DNA from: Oscillospiraceae bacterium
GTDB lineage: Bacteria > Bacillota > Clostridia > Oscillospirales > Oscillospiraceae
Direction: 5' to 3'
Assembly (NCBI GenBank): GCA_902795345.1
Contig: CADBKO010000025.1
Span: 1 to 39,121 of the forward strand
DNA length: 39,121 nucleotides
Shown in pieces: positions 6,863-14,713 of the stretch (positions are counted from its first letter, which is position 1; the number at the start of each line of letters is the position of its first letter). The notes under the pieces were generated by a model. It was not told the origin of the DNA and did not search any database. It saw only the letters and a program-made list of their open reading frames with translations. A program made the position numbers and the translations under genes.

Positions 6863-8614
6863 TTATCGTTTGTTCTTCATCAGCTCTGCGATGGCGGCCA
6901 GGTCGCCGCTTCGCTTGACATACTCCGTATGGACCACCCGCAGGCAGTCCGCCAGGGCTTCCCCGGCGCTGCCGGGGGCCACCTGGGTCTGCAGGATCTG
7001 GGTCAGCTGGGCCGCCTCTCCCTCCGAGAGGGAGGTCAGCAGGGCCGAAGGGTTCACGCTGAGGCCCTCGGCCTGCCGCCTGCGCAGAGAGGCATAGAGC
7101 CCCCGCAGGAAGGGGGAGGAAAACTCCTCCTCCGGCAGGGGACAGCTTTTGATCAGGCCGGGGTCCTGCAAGAGCAGCCGCAGGATGCCCTCCTCCGCCC
7201 GGGCGCTGACGATGTTCTCATACCGCAGGGTCTTTTCCTGGGGCTGGGCCTGGCTGGCCGGGCGGCTGGAAGAGCGCTCGTACTGCTTCTTTTCCCCGCT
7301 GAGCCGCTTTTTCCGCAGGCGCTCCGCTTCCCGGATCACCGCCTCGCCGGTGACGCCGGCGGGTTCGGCGGCCCGGCGGGCCCATACCTCCCGCTCCACG
7401 GGGCTGCCGAGGCCGGCGATCAGCTCGCAGGCGGCTTTCAGATACTCCACCCGCTGCCCGTCGTCGGAAAAGTCATAGCGGGTCGTCAGCTCCAGCAGCC
7501 GGTATTCCATGCCGCCGCCGGACCCCTTGAGAAGCTGCTCGAAGGCCTCCGGCCCATGGAGCTTGATGAAATCGTCCGCGTCGATCTTCACCGCGGCCCC
7601 GTCCACCATCCGGTCCGGCAGCTTCAGCACCTTGACGGAAAATTCGCTGTCCTTCAGAATATCCAGGGCCCGCTCCGTGGCCTTGTGCCCGGCGGGGTCG
7701 TTGTCGTAGCAGAGGACGATCTCCTTGGCATAGCGGGAGATGAGCCGCGTCTGCTCCGTGGTGAGGGCGGTGCCCATACTGGCCACGGCGTTGTCGAAGC
7801 CCGCCTGGTGCAGAGTCACCACGTCGATGTTGCCCTCCACCAGCAGCATGCTGCCCCGCTTGGTGTTCTTGGCCCGATGGATGCCGTAGAGGATGCGCCG
7901 CTTGGAGAACACCAGGGTCTCCGGACTGTTGAGATACTTGGGCTCCTGCCCGTCGGCCAGGGCCCGGCCGGAAAAGCCCAGCACCTCCCCCCGCACATCC
8001 AGCACGGGGAACATGAGCCGGTCCCGGAACTTGTCGTAGGCGCTCCCCGGCTGTTTGCCCCGGGTGGCCAGACCGGCGCGGACGAGCTCCTCCCAGCCGA
8101 AGCCCTTCTCCGCCATGGCCTTCAGGAGGCTGTCCCAGCTGTCCGGCGCGCAGCCCAGGCCGAAATTCACGGCGGTCTTCCGGCTGATCTGCCGTTTTTG
8201 CAGATAGGCCGCCGCTTTCTCCCCCGCGGGCTGGCTGAGCTGGGCATGGAACCAGCGGGCTGCCTCTTTGTTGAGCTCCAGCATCCGCTTGCGCAGCCGG
8301 GGCAGCTCCTGATCCTGCCCGTCCTCCGGCACGGTCATGCCTACCCGGTCCGCCAGGAACTTCACCGCCTCGGGAAAGCTGAGATTCTCGATCTCCATGA
8401 TGAAGTTCACTACGCCGCCGCCCTTGCCGCAGCCGAAGCAGTGGTAGATCTGCTTGTCCGGCGACACGGAGAAGGAAGGGGTCTTTTCATTATGGAAGGG
8501 GCAGAGTCCGAAGAGATTGCCCCCCTTTTTGGTCAGCTGCACGTACTGGGAGACGACGTCCGCGATGTCGCAGCGCTCCGTCAGCGCGTCCAGAAAGGAT
8601 TCCGGGATCGGCAA
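6863..8614 (-). CDS. dnaG: DNA primase
   Basis: A 583-aa replication primase that makes RNA primers for Okazaki fragments with DnaB helicase. The N-terminal CHC2 zinc finger is complete (C38, H41, C59, C62 in GLCPFHNEKTPSF and YHCFGCGKGG). The TOPRIM catalytic domain around residues 250-340 shows the metal-binding Glu (LLVEGNIDVVTLH) and the acidic cluster LCYDNDPAGHKA. A C-terminal helicase-binding region follows from about residue 430. The start is TTG at 8614 (reading MPIPESFLDAL), supported by AGGAGG 8 nt upstream. It lies between the dgt-like gene (32 bp upstream) and rpoD (56 bp downstream). Confidence 0.97.
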   Translation of the reverse strand: MPIPESFLDALTERCDIADVVSQYVQLTKKGGNLFGLCPFHNEKTPSFSVSPDKQIYHCFGCGKGGGVVNFIMEIENLSFPEAVKFLADRVGMTVPEDGQDQELPRLRKRMLELNKEAARWFHAQLSQPAGEKAAAYLQKRQISRKTAVNFGLGCAPDSWDSLLKAMAEKGFGWEELVRAGLATRGKQPGSAYDKFRDRLMFPVLDVRGEVLGFSGRALADGQEPKYLNSPETLVFSKRRILYGIHRAKNTKRGSMLLVEGNIDVVTLHQAGFDNAVASMGTALTTEQTRLISRYAKEIVLCYDNDPAGHKATERALDILKDSEFSVKVLKLPDRMVDGAAVKIDADDFIKLHGPEAFEQLLKGSGGGMEYRLLELTTRYDFSDDGQRVEYLKAACELIAGLGSPVEREVWARRAAEPAGVTGEAVIREAERLRKKRLSGEKKQYERSSSRPASQAQPQEKTLRYENIVSARAEEGILRLLLQDPGLIKSCPLPEEEFSSPFLRGLYASLRRRQAEGLSVNPSALLTSLSEGEAAQLTQILQTQVAPGSAGEALADCLRVVHTEYVKRSGDLAAIAELMKNKR

Positions 8615-8646
8615 ACCGTCTCCCTCCTTTATGTCATCTTACGGGT

Positions 8647-9645
8647 TCATCGGATGGTCCAGCCGCCGGGGATGAACAGCTGGGTATACTGCTGGACGGC
8701 GAACTGGTCGGTCATCCCCGCGATGTAATCGCAGACCGCCCGTTCCTCCCCCTCCTCCTCGGCCACCGCCCGGTAGTCCGCGGGAAGGCGGCTCACATCC
8801 GCCAGATAGTGGTCATAGAGAGCCGCCAGGATACCCTCCACCTTGCTCTCCTCGCTCTTGGCCTTGGGGTTATGGTAGACCGCCTCGAACATGAAGCTGC
8901 GGAAATCATCCATGGCCCAGGCCACCGGCAGGCTCATGCGTATCTCCGAATCGGAGGAGGCCACCACATCCCGGATGACGGTGTCGATGCGTTTGCCGAA
9001 GGAATCCCCGATGACGTCCCGCACGGAGGAGGGGATATCCTCCTCCCGCATGATCCCGGCCCGCACCGCGTCGTCGGTGTCGTGGTTTACATAGGCGATC
9101 CGGTCGCTGAGGCGCACGATGCTCCCCTCCGGGGTCATGGGCTTCTGATCCCCCGTGTGGCACAGGATGCCGTCCCGCGTTTCTTTGCAGAGGTTGAGGC
9201 CCCGGCCCTCCTTTTCCAGGCGATCCACTACCCGGAGGCTCTGTTCGTTGTGCTCGAAGCCTCCGGCATGGATCTTCCGCAGGGCCCGCTCCCCGGCATG
9301 ACCGAAGGGGGTGTGTCCCAGGTCGTGGCCCAGGGCGATGGCCTCCGTCAGGTCCTCGTTGAGCTTCAAGCAGCGGGCGATGGTCCTGGCGATGCGGCTG
9401 ACCTCCAGGGTGTGGGTCATCCGCGTCCGGTAATGGTCCCCCTCGGGGCTGAGGAACACCTGGGTCTTATGCTTCATGCGGCGGAAGGCCTTGCAGTAGG
9501 TGATGCGGTCCACGTCCCGCTGGAAGCAGGTGCGCAGGACGCAGGGCTCCTCCGGCCGGGCCCGGCCGAGGCTATGGTCCGCAAAGGTCGCACTGCCCGC
9601 CAGAACCTGATGCTCCAGGGCTTCTCTTTCCTCTCTCGGCAGCAT
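8647..9645 (-). CDS. dGTP triphosphohydrolase-like HD protein
   Basis: A 332-aa HD-superfamily enzyme of the deoxyguanosinetriphosphate triphosphohydrolase-like group, which removes triphosphate from dNTPs. The metal ligands are visible: H78 in MTHTLEV, H107-D108 in LGHDLGHTPFGHAGE, and a later Asp in VRLSDRIAYVNHD. The FQRDVDRITYCKAFRRMKHK segment near residue 50 is also diagnostic. Its position as first gene before dnaG and rpoD is common in Clostridia and links dNTP pool control to replication. AGGAG precedes the ATG. The upstream divergent region 9,646-9,812 is AT-rich and carries likely promoters for both directions. Confidence 0.92.
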   Translation of the reverse strand: MLPREEREALEHQVLAGSATFADHSLGRARPEEPCVLRTCFQRDVDRITYCKAFRRMKHKTQVFLSPEGDHYRTRMTHTLEVSRIARTIARCLKLNEDLTEAIALGHDLGHTPFGHAGERALRKIHAGGFEHNEQSLRVVDRLEKEGRGLNLCKETRDGILCHTGDQKPMTPEGSIVRLSDRIAYVNHDTDDAVRAGIMREEDIPSSVRDVIGDSFGKRIDTVIRDVVASSDSEIRMSLPVAWAMDDFRSFMFEAVYHNPKAKSEESKVEGILAALYDHYLADVSRLPADYRAVAEEEGEERAVCDYIAGMTDQFAVQQYTQLFIPGGWTIR

Positions 9646-9812
9646 GGATCGCCTCTCCTTTCGCCTTGATTTTTGTTTCCATCTTATATATACGCACTTT
9701 TTTTGAAAATCCCTTTTAATCTGCCTTTATTTTTACGAAAATTTCTATATAATATTGGAATGGTATGTTATGACCTTATGACCGGGCCTTGCCCGGAGCG
9801 GGAGGACCTGGT
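9646..9812. promoter_or_regulatory. Divergent AT-rich promoter region (dgt operon / membrane protein)
   Basis: A 167-bp AT-rich gap in an otherwise GC-rich stretch. On the plus strand TATAAT at 9748-9753 is a good -10 box for the membrane-protein gene, with no good -35. On the minus strand, a TATA-rich stretch near 9,683-9,696 (read as TATATATAAG) could serve the dgt-dnaG-rpoD operon. No palindromic operator was noticed. Confidence 0.45.
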
Positions 9813-10571
9813 TTGTTTCGTCGGATGAAGCGGCTGCGGGCGGAGTGCCGGTGGCTTTACCTCTTTCATATTATGCTGATCGCCGCCGGGCTGTGCTTTA
9901 TAGCGTGGAAGCTCCTTCGGGGGCAGTGGGGCCATGCGGGGCTCTGCCTGCTGACCCTGGCCATCAGCGACCTGACCAATCTGGCGGAACCGGCGCTGAA
10001 GCTGCGGGTGGATGCGCCGCTGGACGTCGCCGTCGCCCTCTTCGCCGTGTGCGCCAACATATGCGGGGAGACCCTGGGCTTTTACCTGCGCTTCCCCTGG
10101 TGGGACGTGGGGCTCCATGTGATCTGGGGCTTCCTGGCGGGGCTGCTGGGCTGCGCTTTTCTGGAAGCCATGCAAAGGGACAGCCTCCGTCCTTTCGCCG
10201 CGGCCCTTGCCGCCCTGGGCTTCGCCGCCCTCACCGGCATCCTCTGGGAATTCTTTGAATTTGCCATGGACGCCTTCTTTCCCTGGGACATGCAGAAGGA
10301 CGCCTGGCTGCAAAGCATACATACCGTGCTGCTGGACGGCAGCGTCCTTCGCGTCGCGCCGGAGACCGTCCTGGTGGACGGCGCGGCCTGGCCCGGCCTG
10401 CTGGACCCCGGCCTGCGGGACACCATCAGCGATCTGTTTCTGAATTTCCTGGGCTCCCTTCTGGCTGCCCTAGCCCTGCTGCCCCGGCCCAGGCCAAGGC
10501 TGCTGCGGGGCCTGATGCCAGCCCCATTCCCCCCTGTGGAGGTCGGAACCGATGAAAATCACAAAGCGTAA
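9813..10571 (+). CDS. YjdF/DUF2238-like integral membrane protein
   Basis: A 252-aa protein with about six membrane segments. Conserved-looking features are the motif WDVGLHVIWGFLAGLLGCAF (residues about 95-115), GILWEFFEFAMDAFF with its acidic WEFFEF signature, and DTISDLFLNFLGSLLAAL near the C-terminus. This pattern of charged residues inside helices matches the YjdF/DUF2238 membrane family, whose function I do not know. TTG 9813 is chosen because GGAGGA lies 6 nt upstream; TTG 9789 and ATG 9825 are alternatives. It overlaps the next gene by 20 bp, so the two are coupled. Confidence 0.6.
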   Translation: MFRRMKRLRAECRWLYLFHIMLIAAGLCFIAWKLLRGQWGHAGLCLLTLAISDLTNLAEPALKLRVDAPLDVAVALFAVCANICGETLGFYLRFPWWDVGLHVIWGFLAGLLGCAFLEAMQRDSLRPFAAALAALGFAALTGILWEFFEFAMDAFFPWDMQKDAWLQSIHTVLLDGSVLRVAPETVLVDGAAWPGLLDPGLRDTISDLFLNFLGSLLAALALLPRPRPRLLRGLMPAPFPPVEVGTDENHKA

Positions 10572-10890
10572 ATTCATGCCCACTTCCCTGGAAAAGCGGT
10601 TCATGGCGATCTTTCTGCTGGGCGCCGCCCTCAGCTGGGCCGCCTTCCGCTACCTGCATCTGATCCCCGCCCTGGCGGTGCTGCTGGTGGGCTGCCTGGT
10701 GGTGTGGCGGCTGCTGCACCGCTATCTCATCAAGCCCATCCAGGCCCTGACCCTGGCAGTGCTGGAAAGCCATCCCACGGAGGAAGGCATCCAGTATACC
10801 CCGCCGGAGATCCGCACCAGCGACGAGATCGAGCTGCTGTCCGACGCCATCAAGCGCATGGCGGAAGACAGCCGCCGCAGCCGGCCATAA
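10552..10890 (+). CDS. Orphan membrane-anchored HAMP-like protein
   Basis: A 112-aa protein with two adjacent hydrophobic helices (residues about 17-31 and 36-53) followed by a HAMP-like linker: a Pro at the start (IKPIQALTLAVL), the Glu-rich connector and the second helix with SDEIELLSDAIKRMAEDSRR. In histidine kinases and chemoreceptors this module passes a signal from the membrane to an output domain, but here the protein ends directly after it. It starts inside the end of the preceding membrane-protein gene (GGAGGT at 10538-10543) and ends 20 bp before pth. It may be an adaptor, or a decayed sensor; there is no fragment of a kinase after it. Confidence 0.5.
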   Translation: MKITKRKFMPTSLEKRFMAIFLLGAALSWAAFRYLHLIPALAVLLVGCLVVWRLLHRYLIKPIQALTLAVLESHPTEEGIQYTPPEIRTSDEIELLSDAIKRMAEDSRRSRP

Positions 10891-10910
10891 AGGAAAAAGA
10901 GGTGTTTCCC

Positions 10911-11504
10911 TTGATCTTTCGCTCTGGCGGCGGCGCGCCCGCCTGGATCGTCTGCTTCCTCGGCAACCCCGGCAGCGAATATGCCCGCACGCGGCACAAC
11001 GCGGGCTGGCTGGCCTGCGAGGCGCTGGAAGCAAAAGAGAATATCCATACCTCCCGGCTGCGCTTCCACGCCTTCACCGGCGTCGGGCGCTTCGGGGGAC
11101 AGCAGGTGCTGTTCATGCGGCCCCAGACCTACATGAACCTCAGCGGCGACGCGGTGCAGCCCGCCGCCGCCTTCTATAAGATCCCCACGGACCACATCAT
11201 CGTGGTCCACGACGACATGGCCCTGAATGCGGGCAAGCTGCGCATCAAGCGGGGCGGCTCCGACGGGGGCCACAACGGCATCAAGAGCATCACGGCACGC
11301 CTGGGAAGCCCGGATTATCCCCGGGTGAAGATCGGCGTGGGCCAGCCCCCGAACCCGGAATGGGACCGGATCGACTGGGTGATCGGCAAGCTGACGGAGG
11401 CGGAATACAAGGTCATTTCCGAGGCTGCCGAGCGGGCGGTGATGGCCGTGGAGGAGCTGCTCATGCACGGCATCGACAGTGCCATGAACAAATTTAACCG
11501 GTGA
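10911..11504 (+). CDS. pth: Peptidyl-tRNA hydrolase
   Basis: A 197-aa enzyme that releases tRNA from peptidyl-tRNA dropped by ribosomes. Motifs: CFLGNPGSEYARTRHNAGW with the catalytic His (equivalent to E. coli H20) and conserved Asn, MRPQTYMNLSG, the HDDMALNAGKLRIK loop with the catalytic Asp, and GGSDGGHNGIKSI. TTG 10911 is selected because GAGGTG ends 6 nt upstream; an in-frame GTG at 10902 would use AAGGA. It lies in a tight plus-strand run, 20 bp after the HAMP protein and 9 bp before the DUF975-like protein, not in the usual ribosomal L25-mfd neighbourhood. Confidence 0.95.
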   Translation: MIFRSGGGAPAWIVCFLGNPGSEYARTRHNAGWLACEALEAKENIHTSRLRFHAFTGVGRFGGQQVLFMRPQTYMNLSGDAVQPAAAFYKIPTDHIIVVHDDMALNAGKLRIKRGGSDGGHNGIKSITARLGSPDYPRVKIGVGQPPNPEWDRIDWVIGKLTEAEYKVISEAAERAVMAVEELLMHGIDSAMNKFNR

Positions 11505-11513
11505 GGTAGAACC

Positions 11514-12251
11514 ATGGATCTTCAGGAATACAGGCAAAAGACCCGGGAAGCCGCCCTGCGGGCGGGGCCCGGCCTTATGAAGGTCTTTGCCGTCTACGCC
11601 GGGGTGCTGGCCGTTCTGAACCTGCTGGGCTATTTTCTGGAAACCCCCATGTACGAATGGATGATGCATGTGCGGGAATACGTTCAGGCGGGCAACATGG
11701 ACCTCCCCCCACTCCCCTCCCGGGCATCCCAGGGCGTCCTCTTCTCCTGGCTGCTGTCCCTGCTGGGCCGGGTGGTCACGGCGGGCTGGGTGGCCCTGAC
11801 GCTGAACGCCTCCCGGGGCGGGGAATACTCCTGGCATGACCTGTGGGGTTCCTTCCGCAATTTCTGGAAGGTGATCGTCATCACCGTGGTGGGCGCGGTC
11901 TGCTGCACCGCAGGCGCCTGGTTCTTCATTTTCCCCGGCATCTGGCTCTTTTACGGCTGGCGGCTCAGCCTCCACGTGCTGGCGGAGCACCCGGACTACG
12001 GGCCCATCCAATGCATGCGCCAATCCCGCCGCCTCATGACGGGGGAAAGGATGAATCTCTTCCGCCTGGACCTGAGCTGCATCCTGCTCTACGTCCTGGC
12101 CGCCCTGCCCTACTTCTTCACCTCGGGCATCCTGGTCCTGTGGCGGATGCCCACCCTGGCGCTGCTCTATGCCGTCTTTTACAACCGCACCGTCTACTGG
12201 CAGGACCCGGAGGCGGGAAAAGCGCAGCAGGAGGGAAACAGGGATGACTGA
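11514..12251 (+). CDS. DUF975-like integral membrane protein
   Basis: A 245-aa protein with about five hydrophobic segments. The phrases VTAGWVALTLNASRGGEYSW (residues about 85-105), FIFPGIWLFYGWRLSLHVLA and SRRLMTGERMNLFRLDL match the usual order in DUF975 membrane proteins of Firmicutes: a Gly-rich exposed loop, then a Pro-Gly turn, then the 'S..LM.G....F.L' segment. The function of the family is unknown. The gene starts 9 bp after pth and its last 8 bp overlap the start of tcdA, so all are one transcript. Confidence 0.65.
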   Translation: MDLQEYRQKTREAALRAGPGLMKVFAVYAGVLAVLNLLGYFLETPMYEWMMHVREYVQAGNMDLPPLPSRASQGVLFSWLLSLLGRVVTAGWVALTLNASRGGEYSWHDLWGSFRNFWKVIVITVVGAVCCTAGAWFFIFPGIWLFYGWRLSLHVLAEHPDYGPIQCMRQSRRLMTGERMNLFRLDLSCILLYVLAALPYFFTSGILVLWRMPTLALLYAVFYNRTVYWQDPEAGKAQQEGNRDD

Positions 12252-12984
12252 CGAACGTTTTCTCCGGGAGGAGGCCCTGCTGGGGGCGGAGGCCATGGAA
12301 AAGCTGAGAGCAAGCCACGTGGCGGTCTTCGGCCTGGGCGGGGTGGGCTCCTGGGCGGCGGAAGCCCTGGCGCGGGGCGGAATCGGCCGCCTGACTCTGG
12401 TGGACTTCGACACCGTCAGCGTCACCAACATAAACCGGCAGCTCTATGCCCTCACCAGCACCGTGTGCCGCCATAAGGCGGAGATCGCCGCGGCGCGCAT
12501 CCGGGACATCTGCCCGGACACGGAGGTCTTTCCCAGGATCATGCGCTATGAGGCCGCCACGCGGGAAGAATTGCTGGGGCCCGGCTATGACTATATCGTG
12601 GACGCCATCGACCTGGTTTCCTGCAAGCTGGACCTGATCCAGTCCGCCCTGGAAAGGGGCATCCCCATCATCAGCAGCATGGGCACCGGAAACCGGCTGC
12701 GGGGCGGCAGCTTCCAGGTGACGGACATTGCCAAGACCAGGGACGACCCCCTGGCCCGGGTCATGCGGAAGGAGCTCCGGCAGCGGGGCATCCTCCATAC
12801 CCAGGTCCTCTGGGCCCCGGGGGAAGCGGAAAAGCCCGCCGAGACCGGGGAGGAGGCCCCGGCGGGGCGGCGCAGCATCCCCGGCAGCGTCAGCTGGGTC
12901 CCCGCCTCCGCCGGGCTGCGGCTGGCGGAGCATGTGGTGCTCTCCCTGGTGGGTTTACAGTCCGGCTCATCTGTGATACAGTAA
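12244..12984 (+). CDS. tcdA: tRNA threonylcarbamoyladenosine dehydratase (TcdA/CsdL)
   Basis: A 246-aa member of the E1/ThiF superfamily that cyclises t6A37 of ANN-decoding tRNAs to ct6A, using ATP. The nucleotide-binding motif VAVFGLGGVGSWAAEALARG lies at residues 23-42, followed by LTLVDFDTVSVTNINRQLYA and the conserved HKAEIAAARI. The family ending SVSWVPASAGLRLAEHVV is present. ATG 12244 is used because the N-terminus MTDERFLREEALLG fits the family; it overlaps the preceding gene by 8 bp. No sulfur-transfer partner (CsdA/CsdE) lies nearby, which is usual in Firmicutes. Confidence 0.92.
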   Translation: MTDERFLREEALLGAEAMEKLRASHVAVFGLGGVGSWAAEALARGGIGRLTLVDFDTVSVTNINRQLYALTSTVCRHKAEIAAARIRDICPDTEVFPRIMRYEAATREELLGPGYDYIVDAIDLVSCKLDLIQSALERGIPIISSMGTGNRLRGGSFQVTDIAKTRDDPLARVMRKELRQRGILHTQVLWAPGEAEKPAETGEEAPAGRRSIPGSVSWVPASAGLRLAEHVVLSLVGLQSGSSVIQ

Positions 12985-13006
12985 CAGGGAAAGGAAGTGT
13001 GCAGCC

Positions 13007-13525
13007 ATGGAAAGGATCGTGCTCTCCCCCCTGCCGGTGACGCTGGATCGGGAGAAGCTGATGGAACAAAACCATATCCCCGCCGACAGCGACCTGGCGG
13101 AGGATTTTGCCGACCTGGTGGAGGCCGCCGGGAAGGTGCTCTGCTGCAAGACCATTCTGGTGAAGGCGGAAGGAAATGCGGATTTCCCCCTCCCGCCGGG
13201 GATCCGGCCGAAATACTACTACGCCATGACCGTGGGACGGGAGCTGGAGGAGGACGAGGACTGCGACTACCCCTTCCTGGGGGATGTGGTCCGGCAGGCC
13301 GCCCTGGACGGGGCCATGGCCTGCACCCAGGACTATCTCCGGCGGGAGCTGGGGATGCAAAGCGTCAGCTTTCTGAACCCCGGCAGCGCCGAGGGCTGGG
13401 AGGACAAGCTCATCAACAAAAACATCGCGGCCCTGACGAAGGCGGAGGACATCGGGATCCTGGTGGACGACCGGGGCAACATGACCCCCTGGTATTCCAC
13501 CGTGGGAATATTTACAGAAGCTTAA
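13007..13525 (+). CDS. Stand-alone MetH-activation-domain-like protein
   Basis: A 172-aa protein whose second half resembles the activation (S-adenosylmethionine-binding) domain of cobalamin-dependent methionine synthase. Points of similarity are YYYAMTVGRELEE, the helix DVVRQAALDGAMACTQDYL, then SFLNPGSAEGWEDKL, corresponding to the RFSPGYGDxP motif, and a closing IGILVDDRGNMTPWYSTVGI corresponding to the 'IGVxLTxSxxMxPxKSVSGI' end. No cobalamin or homocysteine domain is attached. Such short versions may reactivate other corrinoid proteins. It follows tcdA by 22 bp with AAGGAAG 9 nt before the ATG. The assignment rests on motif order only. Confidence 0.55.
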   Translation: MERIVLSPLPVTLDREKLMEQNHIPADSDLAEDFADLVEAAGKVLCCKTILVKAEGNADFPLPPGIRPKYYYAMTVGRELEEDEDCDYPFLGDVVRQAALDGAMACTQDYLRRELGMQSVSFLNPGSAEGWEDKLINKNIAALTKAEDIGILVDDRGNMTPWYSTVGIFTEA

Positions 13526-13579
13526 CAGACGCCGAAGCCAGGCGGCTTGAGTTTCCCAGCTTATTGTGTTAGGATAAAC

Positions 13580-14149
13580 ATGATCGTATATGATTTCGAT
13601 AAGACCGTTTTCCGGAAGGAAAGCAGCTTCCTGTTTTACCGCTACTGCGCGGGGAAGCACCCGAAGCTGCTGAAGTATCTCCCCCGCATCGCCTGGTACG
13701 CCCTCAAGGCCAAGCTGGGCCGGTGCAGCCTGACGCGCTTCAAGGAGGAGTTCCACCGCTATCTCGCCTCTCTGACGGATACGGAGGAACTGATCCGGAG
13801 CTTCTGGGACAAGTACGAAAGCTGCGTCCCCGCCTGGCTGCCGCCCCTGCTGCCCCAGGGCGGTCTGGTGATCTCCGCCTCTCCGGAGTTTTTGGTGGAG
13901 GGTCTGTGCAGCCGCCTTGGCCTGTCGGTGATGGGCACCAGAATGGACATCCGCACCGGGAAGATCACCGGGGAAAACTGCCGTGGCGGGGAAAAGCCCC
14001 TCCGTTTCCGGGCGGAATACCCGGAGGCCGTGGTGGACGCCTTCTACTCCGACAGCACGGCGGACGCGCCCATGGCGGCGCTGGCGAAAAAAGCATGGCT
14101 GGTGAAGGGCGACAAGCTCTCCCCCTGGCCAGGAAAACAGGATGAATAG
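13580..14149 (+). CDS. HAD-IB family phosphatase (SerB-like)
   Basis: A 189-aa HAD-superfamily hydrolase. Motif I is VYDFDKTVFRKES (nucleophile and general acid Asp at residues 5 and 7), the middle has a helical cap, motif II is LVISASPEF (the Ser), and motif III/IV includes AFYSDSTADAPM. This is the HAD-IB layout shared by phosphoserine phosphatase and lipid- or sugar-phosphate phosphatases. ATG 13580 with AGGA 5 nt upstream starts exactly at motif I. The substrate is unknown; a long cap with KHPKLLKYLPRIAWYALKAK is typical of the clostridial subgroup. It ends 24 bp before the zinc-ribbon gene. Confidence 0.8.
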   Translation: MIVYDFDKTVFRKESSFLFYRYCAGKHPKLLKYLPRIAWYALKAKLGRCSLTRFKEEFHRYLASLTDTEELIRSFWDKYESCVPAWLPPLLPQGGLVISASPEFLVEGLCSRLGLSVMGTRMDIRTGKITGENCRGGEKPLRFRAEYPEAVVDAFYSDSTADAPMAALAKKAWLVKGDKLSPWPGKQDE

Positions 14150-14173
14150 AAAACGAAAAGGAGCGATGGAACT

Positions 14174-14647
14174 ATGTCTCTTACCGACAGCTTGAAGAAG
14201 ATCGCGGCGGGCGCCGCGGAAAAGGGCAAGGATCTGGCCGAGCAGAGCAAGAAGGCCATGGACAACGCCGCGGAAAAGGCCAAGAACCTGGCCGAGCAGG
14301 GCAAGCTGGCCGCCGAGAACCAGAAGCAGGAATCCGTCATCAAGGAAGCGAAAAACCAGATCGGCGCTTACGTGGCCGAAAACAATCTGCTGGCCGAGGA
14401 TGAATTCGTGCTGGGCCAGATGTCCGTCATCGCCGCCGCCCAGGAGGTGCAGGAGAAGAACAACGCCCGCATCGCCGAGCTGAAGGCCGCCTCCGAGAAG
14501 AAGGAAGAGAAGGTGGAGGAAAAGGCTGCGGAATGCTGCTGCGAGAGCGAGGACGCCCATGTCTGCGAGCCCCGCTTCTGCCCCAGCTGCGGCGCCCAGG
14601 TGCGCAACGACGCCGCCTTCTGCCAGGCCTGCGGCGCGAAACTCTGA
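14174..14647 (+). CDS. Helical protein with C-terminal zinc ribbon
   Basis: A 157-aa cytoplasmic protein. Residues 5-55 are an Ala/Lys/Glu-rich amphipathic helix with an imperfect repeat (AEKGKDLAEQSKKAMDNAAE / AEKAKNLAEQGKLAAENQ), similar in composition to LEA-like helices. A second helix covers residues 75-115. The C-terminus is a double-zinc-knuckle ribbon FCPSCGAQVRNDAAFCQACG (Cys pairs at about 136/139 and 151/154), and an extra cysteine cluster ECCCESEDAHVC precedes it. No signal peptide is present. A zinc-binding scaffold is plausible; no specific role can be given. A terminator follows immediately. Confidence 0.65.
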   Translation: MSLTDSLKKIAAGAAEKGKDLAEQSKKAMDNAAEKAKNLAEQGKLAAENQKQESVIKEAKNQIGAYVAENNLLAEDEFVLGQMSVIAAAQEVQEKNNARIAELKAASEKKEEKVEEKAAECCCESEDAHVCEPRFCPSCGAQVRNDAAFCQACGAKL

Positions 14648-14661
14648 GTTTTGAGCAAACC

Positions 14662-14689
14662 GGCGCCTCGCCCGAATGGGTGAGGCGCC
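14662..14689 (+). terminator. Hairpin after zinc-ribbon gene
   Basis: GGCGCCTC (14662-14669) pairs with GAGGCGCC (14682-14689), with CCC/GGG continuing the stem across one mismatch and a 4-nt loop. It is followed by CGTTCTG, a weak T-tract. It separates the long plus-strand run from the aldo/keto reductase. Confidence 0.6.
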
Positions 14690-14713
14690 CGTTCTGTAAA
14701 AGGAGGATTGTAC

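Noticed and set aside
5538..8728. Large plus-strand frames over rpoD and dnaG (519 and 627 codons)
   Set aside because: They lie opposite two of the best-recognised genes in the window and have no motifs of their own.
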